Numbered from the stretch's first letter, positions 1 to 5,550 are shown. The stretch is DNA of 5,706 nucleotides from an uncultured Prevotella sp. (GCA_900554545.1 USHW01000072.1:1-5706); one strand, 5' to 3'. Notes: generated by a model from the sequence alone, not told the origin. Translations and numbers: made by a program.

Positions 1-53
1 AATTTTGTACGATTTTATAATCCTTTTCTCATCCAACAAAACTGCGGATGAAC
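1..53 (-). repeat. Left copy of a 53-bp inverted repeat flanking the ATPase gene
   Basis: The reverse complement of this stretch matches 1599-1651 at 46 of 53 positions without gaps (my hand alignment). Shared blocks include GTTCATCCGCA, TGTTGGATGAGAA and GATTATAAAATC. The element contains its own short inverted repeat (TCATCC and GGATGA around an 11-nt loop). It starts at the window edge, so the repeat may extend further left. A shorter, more diverged piece of it, centred on GCGGATGAACC, is seen again at about 1829-1855 in the same orientation. The two flanking copies make the intervening 1.6 kb, including the ATPase gene, look like a unit with terminal inverted repeats, but no transposase is present. 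Confidence 0.8.
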
Positions 54-97
54 CCTAAATTCTCAATTCTCAATTAAAAACATGGCAAATTGAAAGA

Positions 98-178
98 TAA
101 AATGCCACCTTTTACACGCTAAAAGGTAGCATTTTGCATTGCAAAACACGGTACATTGGCAAGCCGCTGACTGTCAGG
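98..178 (+). repeat. 81-bp direct repeat, copy 1, with hairpin
   Basis: This is nearly identical to 1875-1955, with 3 mismatches over 81 positions by eye. It holds a 16-bp stem (99-114 with 120-135, loop CACGC). One pair, 106 with 128, is a C-A mismatch here; it would be a G-U pair if read from the minus strand. A short palindrome overlaps the stem's 3' side: TTTTGCA, one central base, TGCAAAA, at 132-146. The A-run/T-run hairpin could act as a bidirectional terminator insulating the ATPase promoter from whatever lies upstream. It may also simply be a dispersed genomic repeat. Confidence 0.85.
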
Positions 179-250
179 CACTTCCGTGAAGGCAATCACC
201 TGTATGGCAGTCAATGCCGGAACAGGGCGCAACTGTTTGTAATAAAAATA

Positions 251-272
251 TTAGTAATAAGTTTATTACTAA
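251..272. promoter_or_regulatory. Candidate operator: perfect 10+2+10 palindrome
   Basis: TTAGTAATAA at 251-260 and its exact reverse complement TTATTACTAA at 263-272 are separated by GT. The palindrome covers the position expected for the -33 promoter element of the downstream ATPase gene. A third TTAGTA half-site lies at 281-286, exactly 30 bp (about three helical turns) from the first, and touches the -7 box. This arrangement is typical of a site where a dimeric repressor blocks RNA polymerase. The regulator is unknown and none is encoded nearby, apart from the winged-helix-like C-terminus of the ATPase itself. Confidence 0.6.
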
Positions 273-292
273 CAAAATTATTAGTATCTTTG
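262..292 (+). promoter_or_regulatory. Bacteroidota-type promoter of the ATPase gene
   Basis: TATCTTTG at 285-292 is an exact match to the Bacteroidota -7 consensus TAnnTTTG. A weak -33 element, TTTA at 262-265, lies 19 bp upstream (consensus TTTG, 19-21 bp). Transcription would start near 298-300, giving a leader of under 20 nt before the ATG at 317, which fits genes in this phylum that start without a Shine-Dalgarno sequence. The overlap with the 251-272 palindrome suggests repression. Confidence 0.65.
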
Positions 293-316
293 CTGCGATA
301 ACAGTTGTAAGAGATT

Positions 317-1447
317 ATGGAAAACAAGCCTTTTGTATTCGGTGTTGCGGCTTCGGGCGACAACTTCACCGACCGTGAGAGCGAGACGGCACGCCTGCTG
401 ATGAACTTCCGCAGCGGAGTGAACACGGTGTTGATTTCGCCACGCCGCTGGGGAAAGACGTCGTTAGTGCGGAAAGTGTGCCGGCTGGCACAGACGGACG
501 AGCTGAAAATAGTTTATCTCGACATATTCTCATGCCGGAGCGACGCCGACTTTTACGACGCTTTCGCCTCGGCTGTGCTGAAACAGACATCGACAAAGGT
601 GGAGGAATGGATGGAGAACATCAGGCAGTTCCTGTCGCGCATAAGCCCGAAAATATCGTTAGGCGCCGACCCTGCCGCCGACTTCTCGTTCTCGTTGGAG
701 CTTACGCCGAAAAGAGAGGACATCGACGAGATACTGCAGCTGCCCGAAAAGATAGCCGAAAAGAAAGGATGCCGCATCGTGGTGTGCATAGACGAGTTCC
801 AGCAGATAGGCGAATTCAAGGACTCAAAGACTTTCCAGAAGCGGCTGCGCTCCGTGTGGCAGCTGCAAAAGCACGTGTCCTACTGCCTGTTCGGCAGCAA
901 GAAGCACCTGATGAATGAGCTTTTCGAGCGCAAGAGCTTGCCGTTCTACAAGTTCGGCGACGCGATTTACCTGCAAAAAATCGCCACCGCCGACTGGGTT
1001 GGCTACATCCGCAGCCGCTTCGAGGCAACGGGAAAGAGCATACCGGCGGAGCTTGCGGAGGAGATATGTCGCAGGGTTGACAACCACTCGTCATACGTGC
1101 AGCAGCTGGCGTGGCTCGTGTGGACGCGCACCGGCAAGGAAGCCACCCGGCAGGAGCTTGAAGCCGCCTTCCAAGACATCATCGACCAGAACACGCCGCT
1201 GTTCGAGAAGCAGACCGAAAGCCTTACATCCTTCCAGATGAACTTCCTCCGCGCCATAATCGACGGCGTGCACAGCGAGTTTACCACGCAGGAAGTGATG
1301 CGCAAATACCAGCTCGGCTCGTCGGCGAACGTCAGCATAATAAAGCGCGCCCTGATAAAAAAAGAGCTTATAGAGATTGACAAGCGCAAGGCCGTCATAC
1401 CCGACCCGATAATGAAAGTGTGGCTGCAAAGGGAGCTGCGGATGTGA
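317..1447 (+). CDS. Archaeal-type AAA+/STAND-like ATPase (ATPase_2 family) with C-terminal winged-helix-like region
   Basis: This is a 376-residue cytoplasmic ATP-binding protein of the type common in multiple copies in Bacteroidales, where its cellular role is not established. The N-terminus has the family's conserved F..DRE..E..RL segment (residues 17-27). The Walker A loop is SPRRWGKTSL (41-50), a variant with Ser-Pro where many P-loops have Gly; the lysine and Thr/Ser are intact. Walker B is RIVVCIDEF (153-161) with Asp159 and Glu160. A sensor-1-like strand, YCLFGS, is at 189-194. The region from about 304 to 372 is predicted by pattern to be a winged helix (TTQEVMRKY, then SSANVSIIKRALIKKELIE), ending in the PDPIMKVWL motif typical of this family. 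There is no signal peptide or membrane segment. The ATG at 317 follows a short leader after a clear promoter. The gene stands alone with no operon partners and is enclosed by inverted and direct repeats. Family assignment is secure; function is unknown. Confidence 0.92.
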   Translation: MENKPFVFGVAASGDNFTDRESETARLLMNFRSGVNTVLISPRRWGKTSLVRKVCRLAQTDELKIVYLDIFSCRSDADFYDAFASAVLKQTSTKVEEWMENIRQFLSRISPKISLGADPAADFSFSLELTPKREDIDEILQLPEKIAEKKGCRIVVCIDEFQQIGEFKDSKTFQKRLRSVWQLQKHVSYCLFGSKKHLMNELFERKSLPFYKFGDAIYLQKIATADWVGYIRSRFEATGKSIPAELAEEICRRVDNHSSYVQQLAWLVWTRTGKEATRQELEAAFQDIIDQNTPLFEKQTESLTSFQMNFLRAIIDGVHSEFTTQEVMRKYQLGSSANVSIIKRALIKKELIEIDKRKAVIPDPIMKVWLQRELRM

Positions 1448-1504
1448 ACAAAAAGCGCAGGCACATTCTTCCGGCAATCGGTTTTAATTGAGAATGGAGA
1501 GTTG

Positions 1505-1570
1505 AGAATGGATAATTATGATTACCTTGAAGGTTGTCTGCCAATAAGGCAAATTATAATTATCCATTCT
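1505..1570. repeat. 15-bp perfect inverted repeat downstream of the ATPase gene
   Basis: AGAATGGATAATTAT at 1505-1519 is repeated as its exact reverse complement at 1556-1570, with a 36-nt loop. Imperfect similarity continues outward into runs of the type AATTCTCAACTCTTAATT (1571-1590) and AATTGAGAATGG (from about 1487). The same AATTCTCAATTCTCAATT type of sequence occurs at about 58-76. The loop contains a small GCC...GGC stem. It lacks the T-tract of a classic terminator, so it is better regarded as a repeat, though it may stabilise the 3' end of the ATPase transcript. Confidence 0.7.
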
Positions 1571-1598
1571 AAATTCTCAACTCTTAATTCAAAATACA

Positions 1599-1651
1599 GT
1601 TCATCCGCAAATATGTTGGATGAGAATACGATTATAAAATCATACAAACTT
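1599..1651 (+). repeat. Right copy of the 53-bp inverted repeat flanking the ATPase gene
   Basis: This is inverted relative to 1-53 and matches it at 46 of 53 positions. The internal TCATCC/GGATGA pair is conserved even where the bases between them differ, which suggests the stem matters. It lies about 150 bp after the ATPase stop codon and 7 bp before the large palindrome. Confidence 0.8.
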
Positions 1652-1658
1652 AATGCCC

Positions 1659-1792
1659 AATGAGGCACTCGGTAATCGTCATGCCGCACGCCGATGCGGC
1701 ATCCACTGAATGCAGCCGATGTCATTTGACATTATTTGTGTATTCTGGATGCCGCATCGGCGTGCGGCATGACGATTACCGAGTGCCTCATT
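1659..1792. repeat. Large perfect palindrome, REP-doublet (REPIN-like) element
   Basis: Two perfectly complementary 47-nt arms (1659-1705 and 1746-1792) flank a 40-nt loop. Each arm contains a smaller palindrome, ATGCCGCA and TGCGGCAT around CGCCGA, preceded by CGTC and followed by CC. This is the general design of a REP sequence. Two inverted REPs around a short spacer form a REPIN. The spacer holds a further small stem (ATGTCA, TT, TGACAT). No reading frame here looks real. The arms show no sequence drift, implying recent origin or ongoing correction. No REP-associated tyrosine transposase is in the window. Confidence 0.8.
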
Positions 1793-1874
1793 TGAAAACG
1801 ATTATTTACTGAAAATAGCACAAAAAGCATCCGACACATTTGCGGATGAACCTAATATGTGGTCAATTGTAATG

Positions 1875-1955
1875 TAAAATGCCACCTTTTACACGCTAAA
1901 AGGTGGCATTTTGCATTGCAAAACACGGCATATTGGCAAGCCGCTGACTGTCAGG
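1875..1955 (+). repeat. 81-bp direct repeat, copy 2
   Basis: This is the second copy of the 98-178 repeat, 1777 bp downstream in the same orientation, with 3 mismatches. About 20-35 bp upstream (from roughly 1829) it is preceded by a diverged piece of the 1-53 element (GCGGATGAACC), in the same order as at the left end. The whole left flank is therefore partly duplicated to the right of the ATPase gene and the REP-like palindrome. Confidence 0.85.
1876..1912. terminator. 16-bp perfect hairpin inside direct repeat copy 2; possible bidirectional terminator
   Basis: The stem is 1876-1891 with 1897-1912, loop CACGC, and ends in AAAA on one side and TTTT on the other. The second palindrome, TTTTGCA-T-TGCAAAA, at 1909-1923 overlaps its 3' end. 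The GC core is moderate (TGCCACC/GGTGGCA) and the T-tract forms part of the stem, as in many bidirectional terminators. No gene ends right beside it, so termination is inferred from structure only. Confidence 0.4.
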
Positions 1956-2151
1956 AGGTTGCGGCTTTATGTCCCGTCACACCGTAATACGCCGCAAACA
2001 GAAGACTGGGATGTGGTATTTTATTGCATCAAATGTTTTTATTTTCTTCATTATATGTGGTTTTCGGCTTTTAATAAAGCTTTTGGGAGCAATGGGAGTG
2101 ATAAGACGGATAAGGCCAATATGAAAATAATAAGGCAGAGGTAATCAAGCT
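1956..2151. other. Intergenic stretch without recognisable gene
   Basis: This AT-rich DNA lies between direct repeat copy 2 and the G-rich hairpin. A frame running from a TTG at 1911 to 2144 begins inside the repeat hairpin, has no promoter or family resemblance, and is most likely chance. I see no RNA gene or further repeat here. Confidence 0.5.
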
Positions 2152-2188
2152 CCCTCCCTTCGGGAGGGTTGGGGGGGTGGGTTGTGGG
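2152..2188 (+). other. CCCTCCC/GGGAGGG hairpin merging into a G-quadruplex motif
   Basis: CCCTCCC (2152-2158), loop TTC and GGGAGGG (2162-2168) form a perfect 7-bp GC stem. The 3' strand continues as G-runs at 2171-2177, 2179-2181 and 2186-2188. Runs 2162-2164, 2166-2168, 2171-2177 and 2179-2181 have loops of 1, 2 and 1 nt, fitting the G3+N1-7 quadruplex rule. Similar TCCCTCCC...GGGAGGG sequences are, from memory, a recurrent intergenic element in Bacteroidales. It lies about 120 bp upstream of the GH2 start and could influence its transcription or simply be a dispersed repeat. Confidence 0.6.
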
Positions 2189-2269
2189 CAATGCCGCTTA
2201 AAATGCGGTTTTATCTGATATTAAGCCCAAATTAAGTGCAGTTTCGTGCGTTTTTTTATTATATAATGT

Positions 2270-2277
2270 TTTCTTTG
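2270..2277 (+). promoter_or_regulatory. Probable -7 box of the GH2 gene
   Basis: TTTCTTTG fits the Bacteroidota -7 consensus TAnnTTTG except for the second base. A good -33 element at 19-21 bp is not evident; the upstream stretch is T-rich. If it is used, the transcript would begin around 2283-2285. That leaves the GTG at 2282 outside the message and supports the ATG at 2303 as the start. Confidence 0.4.
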
Positions 2278-2302
2278 CATCGTGAAAACATCCTGTTATA
2301 TT

Positions 2303-4534
2303 ATGAAAAAGAAAATACTTACACTAACCTTTCTGTTGGCCGCGGCGTCGTCCGCGTTGACGGCCCTCGCGCAGAAGACCGTCTACAACCATGTGTTCGC
2401 CCCGAGCGAGGGGCTGGTGAACAAGACGGAGACGCAGTTCCGCCATGAGATTTGCCTGAACGGATACTGGGATTTCCAGCCCGTGGCCACGCCAAAAGAC
2501 TTCAAACACGGCTCGGGAAAAGCGCCCGCGCTGACGAAACCCGTTGACGGGAAATGGGACAAGACGCGCATCAAGATACCGTCGCCGTGGAATGTCAACG
2601 ACTTTGCAAACCGAAACCTTGAAGGTCCCGACCACCGCAACTACCCGTCGTACCCGAAAGAGTGGGAGAGCGTGAAGATGGCGTGGATGCGCAAGACGGT
2701 AGACGTGCCGGCAGACTGGAGCCGCCAGGCCGTGAGGCTGTACTTCGAGGCCGTTGCCGGAGACGCCGAGGTGTGGGTGAATGGACAGAAGGTGGGCGAG
2801 AACTTCGACCTCATGCTGCCGTTCAGCTTCGATGTCACCGACGTGGTGAAGCCCGGACAGAAGAACGAAATCCTTGTGGGCGTGCGCAGCCAGTGGCTTT
2901 TCGAGGACAACAGCACCGTAGGCCGCCGCATTCTTCCGGGCGGTTCGATGTGGTGCAACATGATAAACGGCATCTGGCAGGACGTTTACCTGCTGTCGGT
3001 GCCCAAGGTCAGCGTCACCGATGTTTACGTTAAGCCCTTAGTGTCGAAGGGTATGCTTGAGGTTGACGTCACCGTAAGCAACACGTCCGGCAAGGCGGCA
3101 AGCGTCAGTCTCGACGCCGACATATACAAATGGCTCAACCTTGCCGGTACTGATATAAACAGTGCGCCCGTGCCCGCATGGGAGCTTGGCGGCAAGCTGC
3201 TCGAAGGCAAGGCCGCGGCACAGAAGGTGGCGGCCGGCGCGGAGCACAAGTTCACGATGCAGATACCAGTGAAGGAAGGCCAGCTTGAGCTTTGGTCGCC
3301 CGAGCATCCCAACCTCAACGCAATGCTTGTAAACGTCATTGCCGACGGCAGGACTGTCGACACGAAGTACCAACGCTTCGGATGGCGCGAGTGGACGTTC
3401 GACGGCACGCGCCAGTGTCTTAACGGAAAGCCCTATCCGCTGCGCGGCGACTCGTGGCACTTCATGGGCATACCGCAGATGACGCGCCGCTACGCATGGG
3501 CGTGGTACAAGGCAATAAAAGACATGAACGGCAACGCCGTGCGCCTGCACGCGCAGGTTTATCCGCGCTTTTATATGGAAATGGCCGACGAGATGGGCAT
3601 CTGCGTGCTCGGCGAAACCGGCAACTGGGCCAGCGACGGTGGTCCGAAGCTCGACAGCGAGACCTTCTGGCAGCACTCGCGCGACCACCTCACACGCTTC
3701 ATCAAGCGCGACAGGAACAACCCCTCGGTGTTCGGATGGAGCATATCCAACGAGAACAAGCCCGTTATATTATATGTGTTCATGCGCCCCGACCTTATGG
3801 AAGGACAGAAGAAGGCATGGGCGGAGTGGCGTGACATAGTACGCGCCAACGACCCGACGCGCCCCTGGATTTCGTCTGACGGCGAGGACGACGGCGACGG
3901 AATACTGCCTGCCACCGTGGGACACTACGGCGACCTGAACTCGATGAAGCGCTGGCAGGGCATAGGCAAGCCCTGGGGCATCGGCGAAACGAGCATGGCT
4001 TACTACGGTACTCCCGAGCAGATAGCCAAGGTTAACGGCGAGCGAGCATACGAAAGCATGGAGGGACGCATGGAAGGACTGGCCACCGAGTGCTACGGAC
4101 TTATAAAGGACATGCGCGAGATGGGCGCTTCGTACAGCTGTGTGTTCAACATGGTGTGGTACGGACTGCAGCCCCTGCCCCTCGGCAAGCACGACATAAC
4201 CACCGCGCCGACGATGGACGACGGCATCTTCTTCACCGAATACAAGGAAGGTCAGCCCGGAGTGCAGCCCGAACGCATGGGTCCCTACTGCACGACGCTC
4301 AATCCCGGATATGACCCTTCGTTGCCTCTCTACCGCCCGTGGCCTATGTTCCACGCATTGCGCGCAGTCAATGCAGGTACGCAGCCGGCATGGTCGGAGT
4401 GGGCAACGGCCGACAAGGCCAAGTATGAAGCACCCAAGCCGGTGGCCGCCAAGCAGCAGTACACGAGCGTGGTGTTTGTTGGCGACACCGAGGGCAAGGC
4501 TTACTCCGCGCTCAGCGCACAGGGAGTAATGTAA
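2303..4534 (+). CDS. Secreted glycoside hydrolase family 2 protein, C-terminus probably truncated by frameshift
   Basis: This is a predicted exported retaining glycosidase of the GH2 clan (beta-galactosidase/glucuronidase/mannosidase type); the exact substrate cannot be read from sequence. Numbering is from the ATG at 2303 (743 residues). The signal peptide is MKKK plus a hydrophobic core, with likely cleavage after ALA (21-23). The jelly-roll sugar-binding domain spans about 40-230 and includes the AEVWVNGQKVG strand pair (155-165). An immunoglobulin-like domain covers about 240-360. The TIM barrel starts near NGKPYPLRGDSWH (374-386). The hallmark VRL.....YPRFYMEMADEMGI lies at 413-433. WSISNEN (479-485) supplies the likely acid/base Glu484. 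GIGETS (559-564) supplies the likely nucleophile Glu562. The barrel ends near 690, and a final strand-helix unit, VVFVGDTEGKAYSAL (722-736), looks like the start of another domain that is cut off at the stop. An in-frame GTG at 2282 is a poorer start because it would precede a normal signal peptide and sit at or before the predicted transcription start. It is followed by apparent remnants of its own 3' end and of a neighbouring secreted protein gene. Confidence 0.9.
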   Translation: MKKKILTLTFLLAAASSALTALAQKTVYNHVFAPSEGLVNKTETQFRHEICLNGYWDFQPVATPKDFKHGSGKAPALTKPVDGKWDKTRIKIPSPWNVNDFANRNLEGPDHRNYPSYPKEWESVKMAWMRKTVDVPADWSRQAVRLYFEAVAGDAEVWVNGQKVGENFDLMLPFSFDVTDVVKPGQKNEILVGVRSQWLFEDNSTVGRRILPGGSMWCNMINGIWQDVYLLSVPKVSVTDVYVKPLVSKGMLEVDVTVSNTSGKAASVSLDADIYKWLNLAGTDINSAPVPAWELGGKLLEGKAAAQKVAAGAEHKFTMQIPVKEGQLELWSPEHPNLNAMLVNVIADGRTVDTKYQRFGWREWTFDGTRQCLNGKPYPLRGDSWHFMGIPQMTRRYAWAWYKAIKDMNGNAVRLHAQVYPRFYMEMADEMGICVLGETGNWASDGGPKLDSETFWQHSRDHLTRFIKRDRNNPSVFGWSISNENKPVILYVFMRPDLMEGQKKAWAEWRDIVRANDPTRPWISSDGEDDGDGILPATVGHYGDLNSMKRWQGIGKPWGIGETSMAYYGTPEQIAKVNGERAYESMEGRMEGLATECYGLIKDMREMGASYSCVFNMVWYGLQPLPLGKHDITTAPTMDDGIFFTEYKEGQPGVQPERMGPYCTTLNPGYDPSLPLYRPWPMFHALRAVNAGTQPAWSEWATADKAKYEAPKPVAAKQQYTSVVFVGDTEGKAYSALSAQGVM

Positions 4535-4634
4535 TACTGGCAACCGTCCGCTCGACGACCTGCTCATAGAGCCGAACGTTCCGAAGCTTACCCTCAAGAT
4601 GAAGGCCGCCTTCGTGAACCCCGAAGCGAAATGA
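4530..4634 (+). pseudogene. Out-of-frame continuation of the GH2 gene
   Basis: Immediately after the GH2 stop (TAA 4532-4534), the frame one base further along is open to a TGA at 4632-4634. It encodes TGNRPLDDLLIEPNVPKLTL and about a dozen more residues, ending in NPEAK. Composition and GC-rich third positions match the upstream gene. Ignoring one base at the junction (for example the T at 4532) fuses the two frames into a product about 33 residues longer. The most economical explanation is a one-base frameshift, real or a sequencing/assembly error. The alternative is an internal deletion that removed most of a C-terminal domain and left its tail. Because the penultimate domain stops after a single strand and helix, the deletion is also plausible. 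Confidence 0.6.
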
Positions 4635-4656
4635 CAGTGTATAAAGTGAAGAAACA

Positions 4657-4791
4657 ATGAGAAGTAAAAAGCTTATATCCATGAAAAAACTGACCAACCG
4701 CCTCGCCGCGCTCCTTGTCGCGGCGATGGCGGCCGGCGGCTCTTTCGTCATGCGGGCTATGGAGATACATTCACAAGGGGGAAGAAAATAG
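4657..4791 (+). pseudogene. Orphan signal peptide, probable 5' remnant of a secreted-protein gene
   Basis: A 44-codon frame starts at ATG 4657, with a second in-frame ATG at 4681. From the second ATG it reads MKKLTNRLAALLVAAMAAGG, then SFVMRAMEIHSQGGRK and a TAG. The first 20-25 residues form a convincing signal peptide: basic N-terminus and an Ala/Leu core. Only about ten residues follow it, which is too short for a typical secreted enzyme. It begins 22 nt after the end of the displaced GH2 tail, as a co-transcribed gene would. A terminator hairpin lies about 50 bp beyond. I infer a deletion that removed the body of the gene. A genuine small secreted or membrane peptide cannot be excluded. 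Confidence 0.5.
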
Positions 4792-4842
4792 TGATAAGAT
4801 AAGATTGAATTTGGTATAGTAAAAGAGTAGAAGTTAAACTTT

Positions 4843-4885
4843 GTCCGTCGTCGTTGCGTGATGCTACGGCGGCGGATTGTTGTTT
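4843..4885 (+). terminator. Rho-independent-like terminator for the plus-strand genes
   Basis: TCCGTCGTCGT (4844-4854) pairs with ACGGCGGCGGA (4866-4876) using two G-U pairs. The loop can add a short GCG/TGC extension. The stem is followed by the T-rich TTGTTGTTTG. The G-U pairs become C-A mismatches on the minus strand and no T-tract follows there, so the structure favours transcripts coming from the GH2 side over the convergent acetyltransferase. Confidence 0.6.
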
Positions 4886-4904
4886 GTAAGGCGTCACAAC
4901 CGCG

Positions 4905-5465
4905 CTAAATCCTCTTTATTTCGCGTGCCGGAACGCCGCCGACGATGGTGTCGGCCGGCACGTCTTTCGTCACCACTGCGCCTGCGGCGATGATTGCGTT
5001 GTCGCCGACGGTCACGCCGGGCAGGATTGTCGAGTTGGAGCCTACCCACACGTTGCTGCCCAGACGGATGGGAGCCGGGGTCATGGTGCGGCGGTCTTTG
5101 GCGGCGATGCCGTGGTTGAGGGTGGCGAAGACGACGTTGTGGCCTATCTGGCAGCGGTCGCCTATGTAAATGCCTCCGTGGTCCTGGAACTGGCAGCAGG
5201 CGTTGATGAACACGTCGTTGCCTATGTGCAGGTTCTTGCCGAAGTCGGTGTAGAAGGGCGGAAACATCTTGAAGCCGCGCCCGGGGGCGTTGCCTGTCAG
5301 CTCGGTCATCAGGCTGTTGATTTCCTCCTGGTTGTGGTACGCCGAGTTGAGGGTGAATGTCAGGCGGCGCGCCTCTTCGCTCATGTCGTCCATCAGGCGG
5401 TATATTTCGGGCGTGTCGAGCGGCTTTCCCGTATTCACGTAGTCTAAGAATTGTTGAAGTGTCAT
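4905..5465 (-). CDS. Sugar O-acetyltransferase, maltose/galactoside acetyltransferase-like (left-handed beta-helix)
   Basis: This is a 186-residue cytoplasmic acetyl-CoA-dependent acetyltransferase of the LacA/Maa/NodL type, transferring acetyl groups to sugar hydroxyls; the true acceptor is unknown. An N-terminal helical region (about 15-58, with EEARRL and the NSAYHNQEEIN helix) resembles the maltose acetyltransferase (Mac) domain. Next comes PPFYTDFGKNLHIGNDVFIN (69-88), the conserved entry to the beta-helix. Hexapeptide repeats follow: IYIGDRCQIGHNVVF (99-113), LGSNVWVGSNSTILPGV (135-151) and VGDNAIIAAGAVV (153-165). The C-terminal GGVPAREIKRI is the usual acetyl-CoA-site ending. The likely catalytic histidine is His118 in TLNHG, at the position of the family's active-site His. 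A longer TTG start at 5498 is rejected because that codon lies inside the promoter's -7 box. Length is normal for the family. The gene converges on the GH2 gene, has its own promoter and shows no damage. Confidence 0.93.
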   Translation of the reverse strand: MTLQQFLDYVNTGKPLDTPEIYRLMDDMSEEARRLTFTLNSAYHNQEEINSLMTELTGNAPGRGFKMFPPFYTDFGKNLHIGNDVFINACCQFQDHGGIYIGDRCQIGHNVVFATLNHGIAAKDRRTMTPAPIRLGSNVWVGSNSTILPGVTVGDNAIIAAGAVVTKDVPADTIVGGVPAREIKRI

Positions 5466-5495
5466 GTCTTTTTCTGTCTTGTTTTTATCCGGTTG

Positions 5496-5503
5496 CAAAG
5501 TTA
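5496..5503 (-). promoter_or_regulatory. -7 box of the acetyltransferase gene
   Basis: Read on the minus strand this is TAACTTTG, an exact match to TAnnTTTG. It places the transcript start near 5488-5490 and leaves a leader of roughly 23-25 nt before the ATG at 5465. No clear TTTG -33 element is present at 19-21 bp; a TTGG (5530-5533 on the plus strand as CCAA) lies 26 bp away. Confidence 0.6.
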
Positions 5504-5550
5504 ATGGTCGTTGATGGAATAGTGTGTAACCAAGTGGTGGTAATTTGTAT

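Noticed and set aside
1448..1490. Terminator directly after the ATPase gene (CCG, GCAAT, CGG, TTTT at about 1471-1485)
   Set aside because: The stem is only three base pairs, too weak to call.
1522..1725. A 67-codon minus-strand frame across the 53-bp repeat and the palindrome
   Set aside because: It is made mostly of inverted-repeat sequence, so it is unlikely to be a gene.
1911..2144. A 77-codon plus-strand frame starting in the direct-repeat hairpin
   Set aside because: It starts at a TTG inside a repeated non-coding hairpin, has no promoter and no recognisable domain. The equivalent frame in the other repeat copy diverges immediately after the repeat.
2189..2213. GCCGC...GCGGT hairpin followed by TTTTAT
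   Set aside because: A five-pair stem including a G-U pair is marginal and no gene ends upstream of it, so a terminator is not supported.
3038..3688. A 216-codon minus-strand open frame inside the GH2 gene
   Set aside because: It is a composition shadow of the plus-strand gene, with no promoter or family features.
3770..4657. A 295-codon minus-strand open frame across the end of the GH2 gene
   Set aside because: It is antisense to strongly supported GH2 barrel coding sequence, has no recognisable motifs and reflects the GC-rich codon usage of the plus-strand gene.
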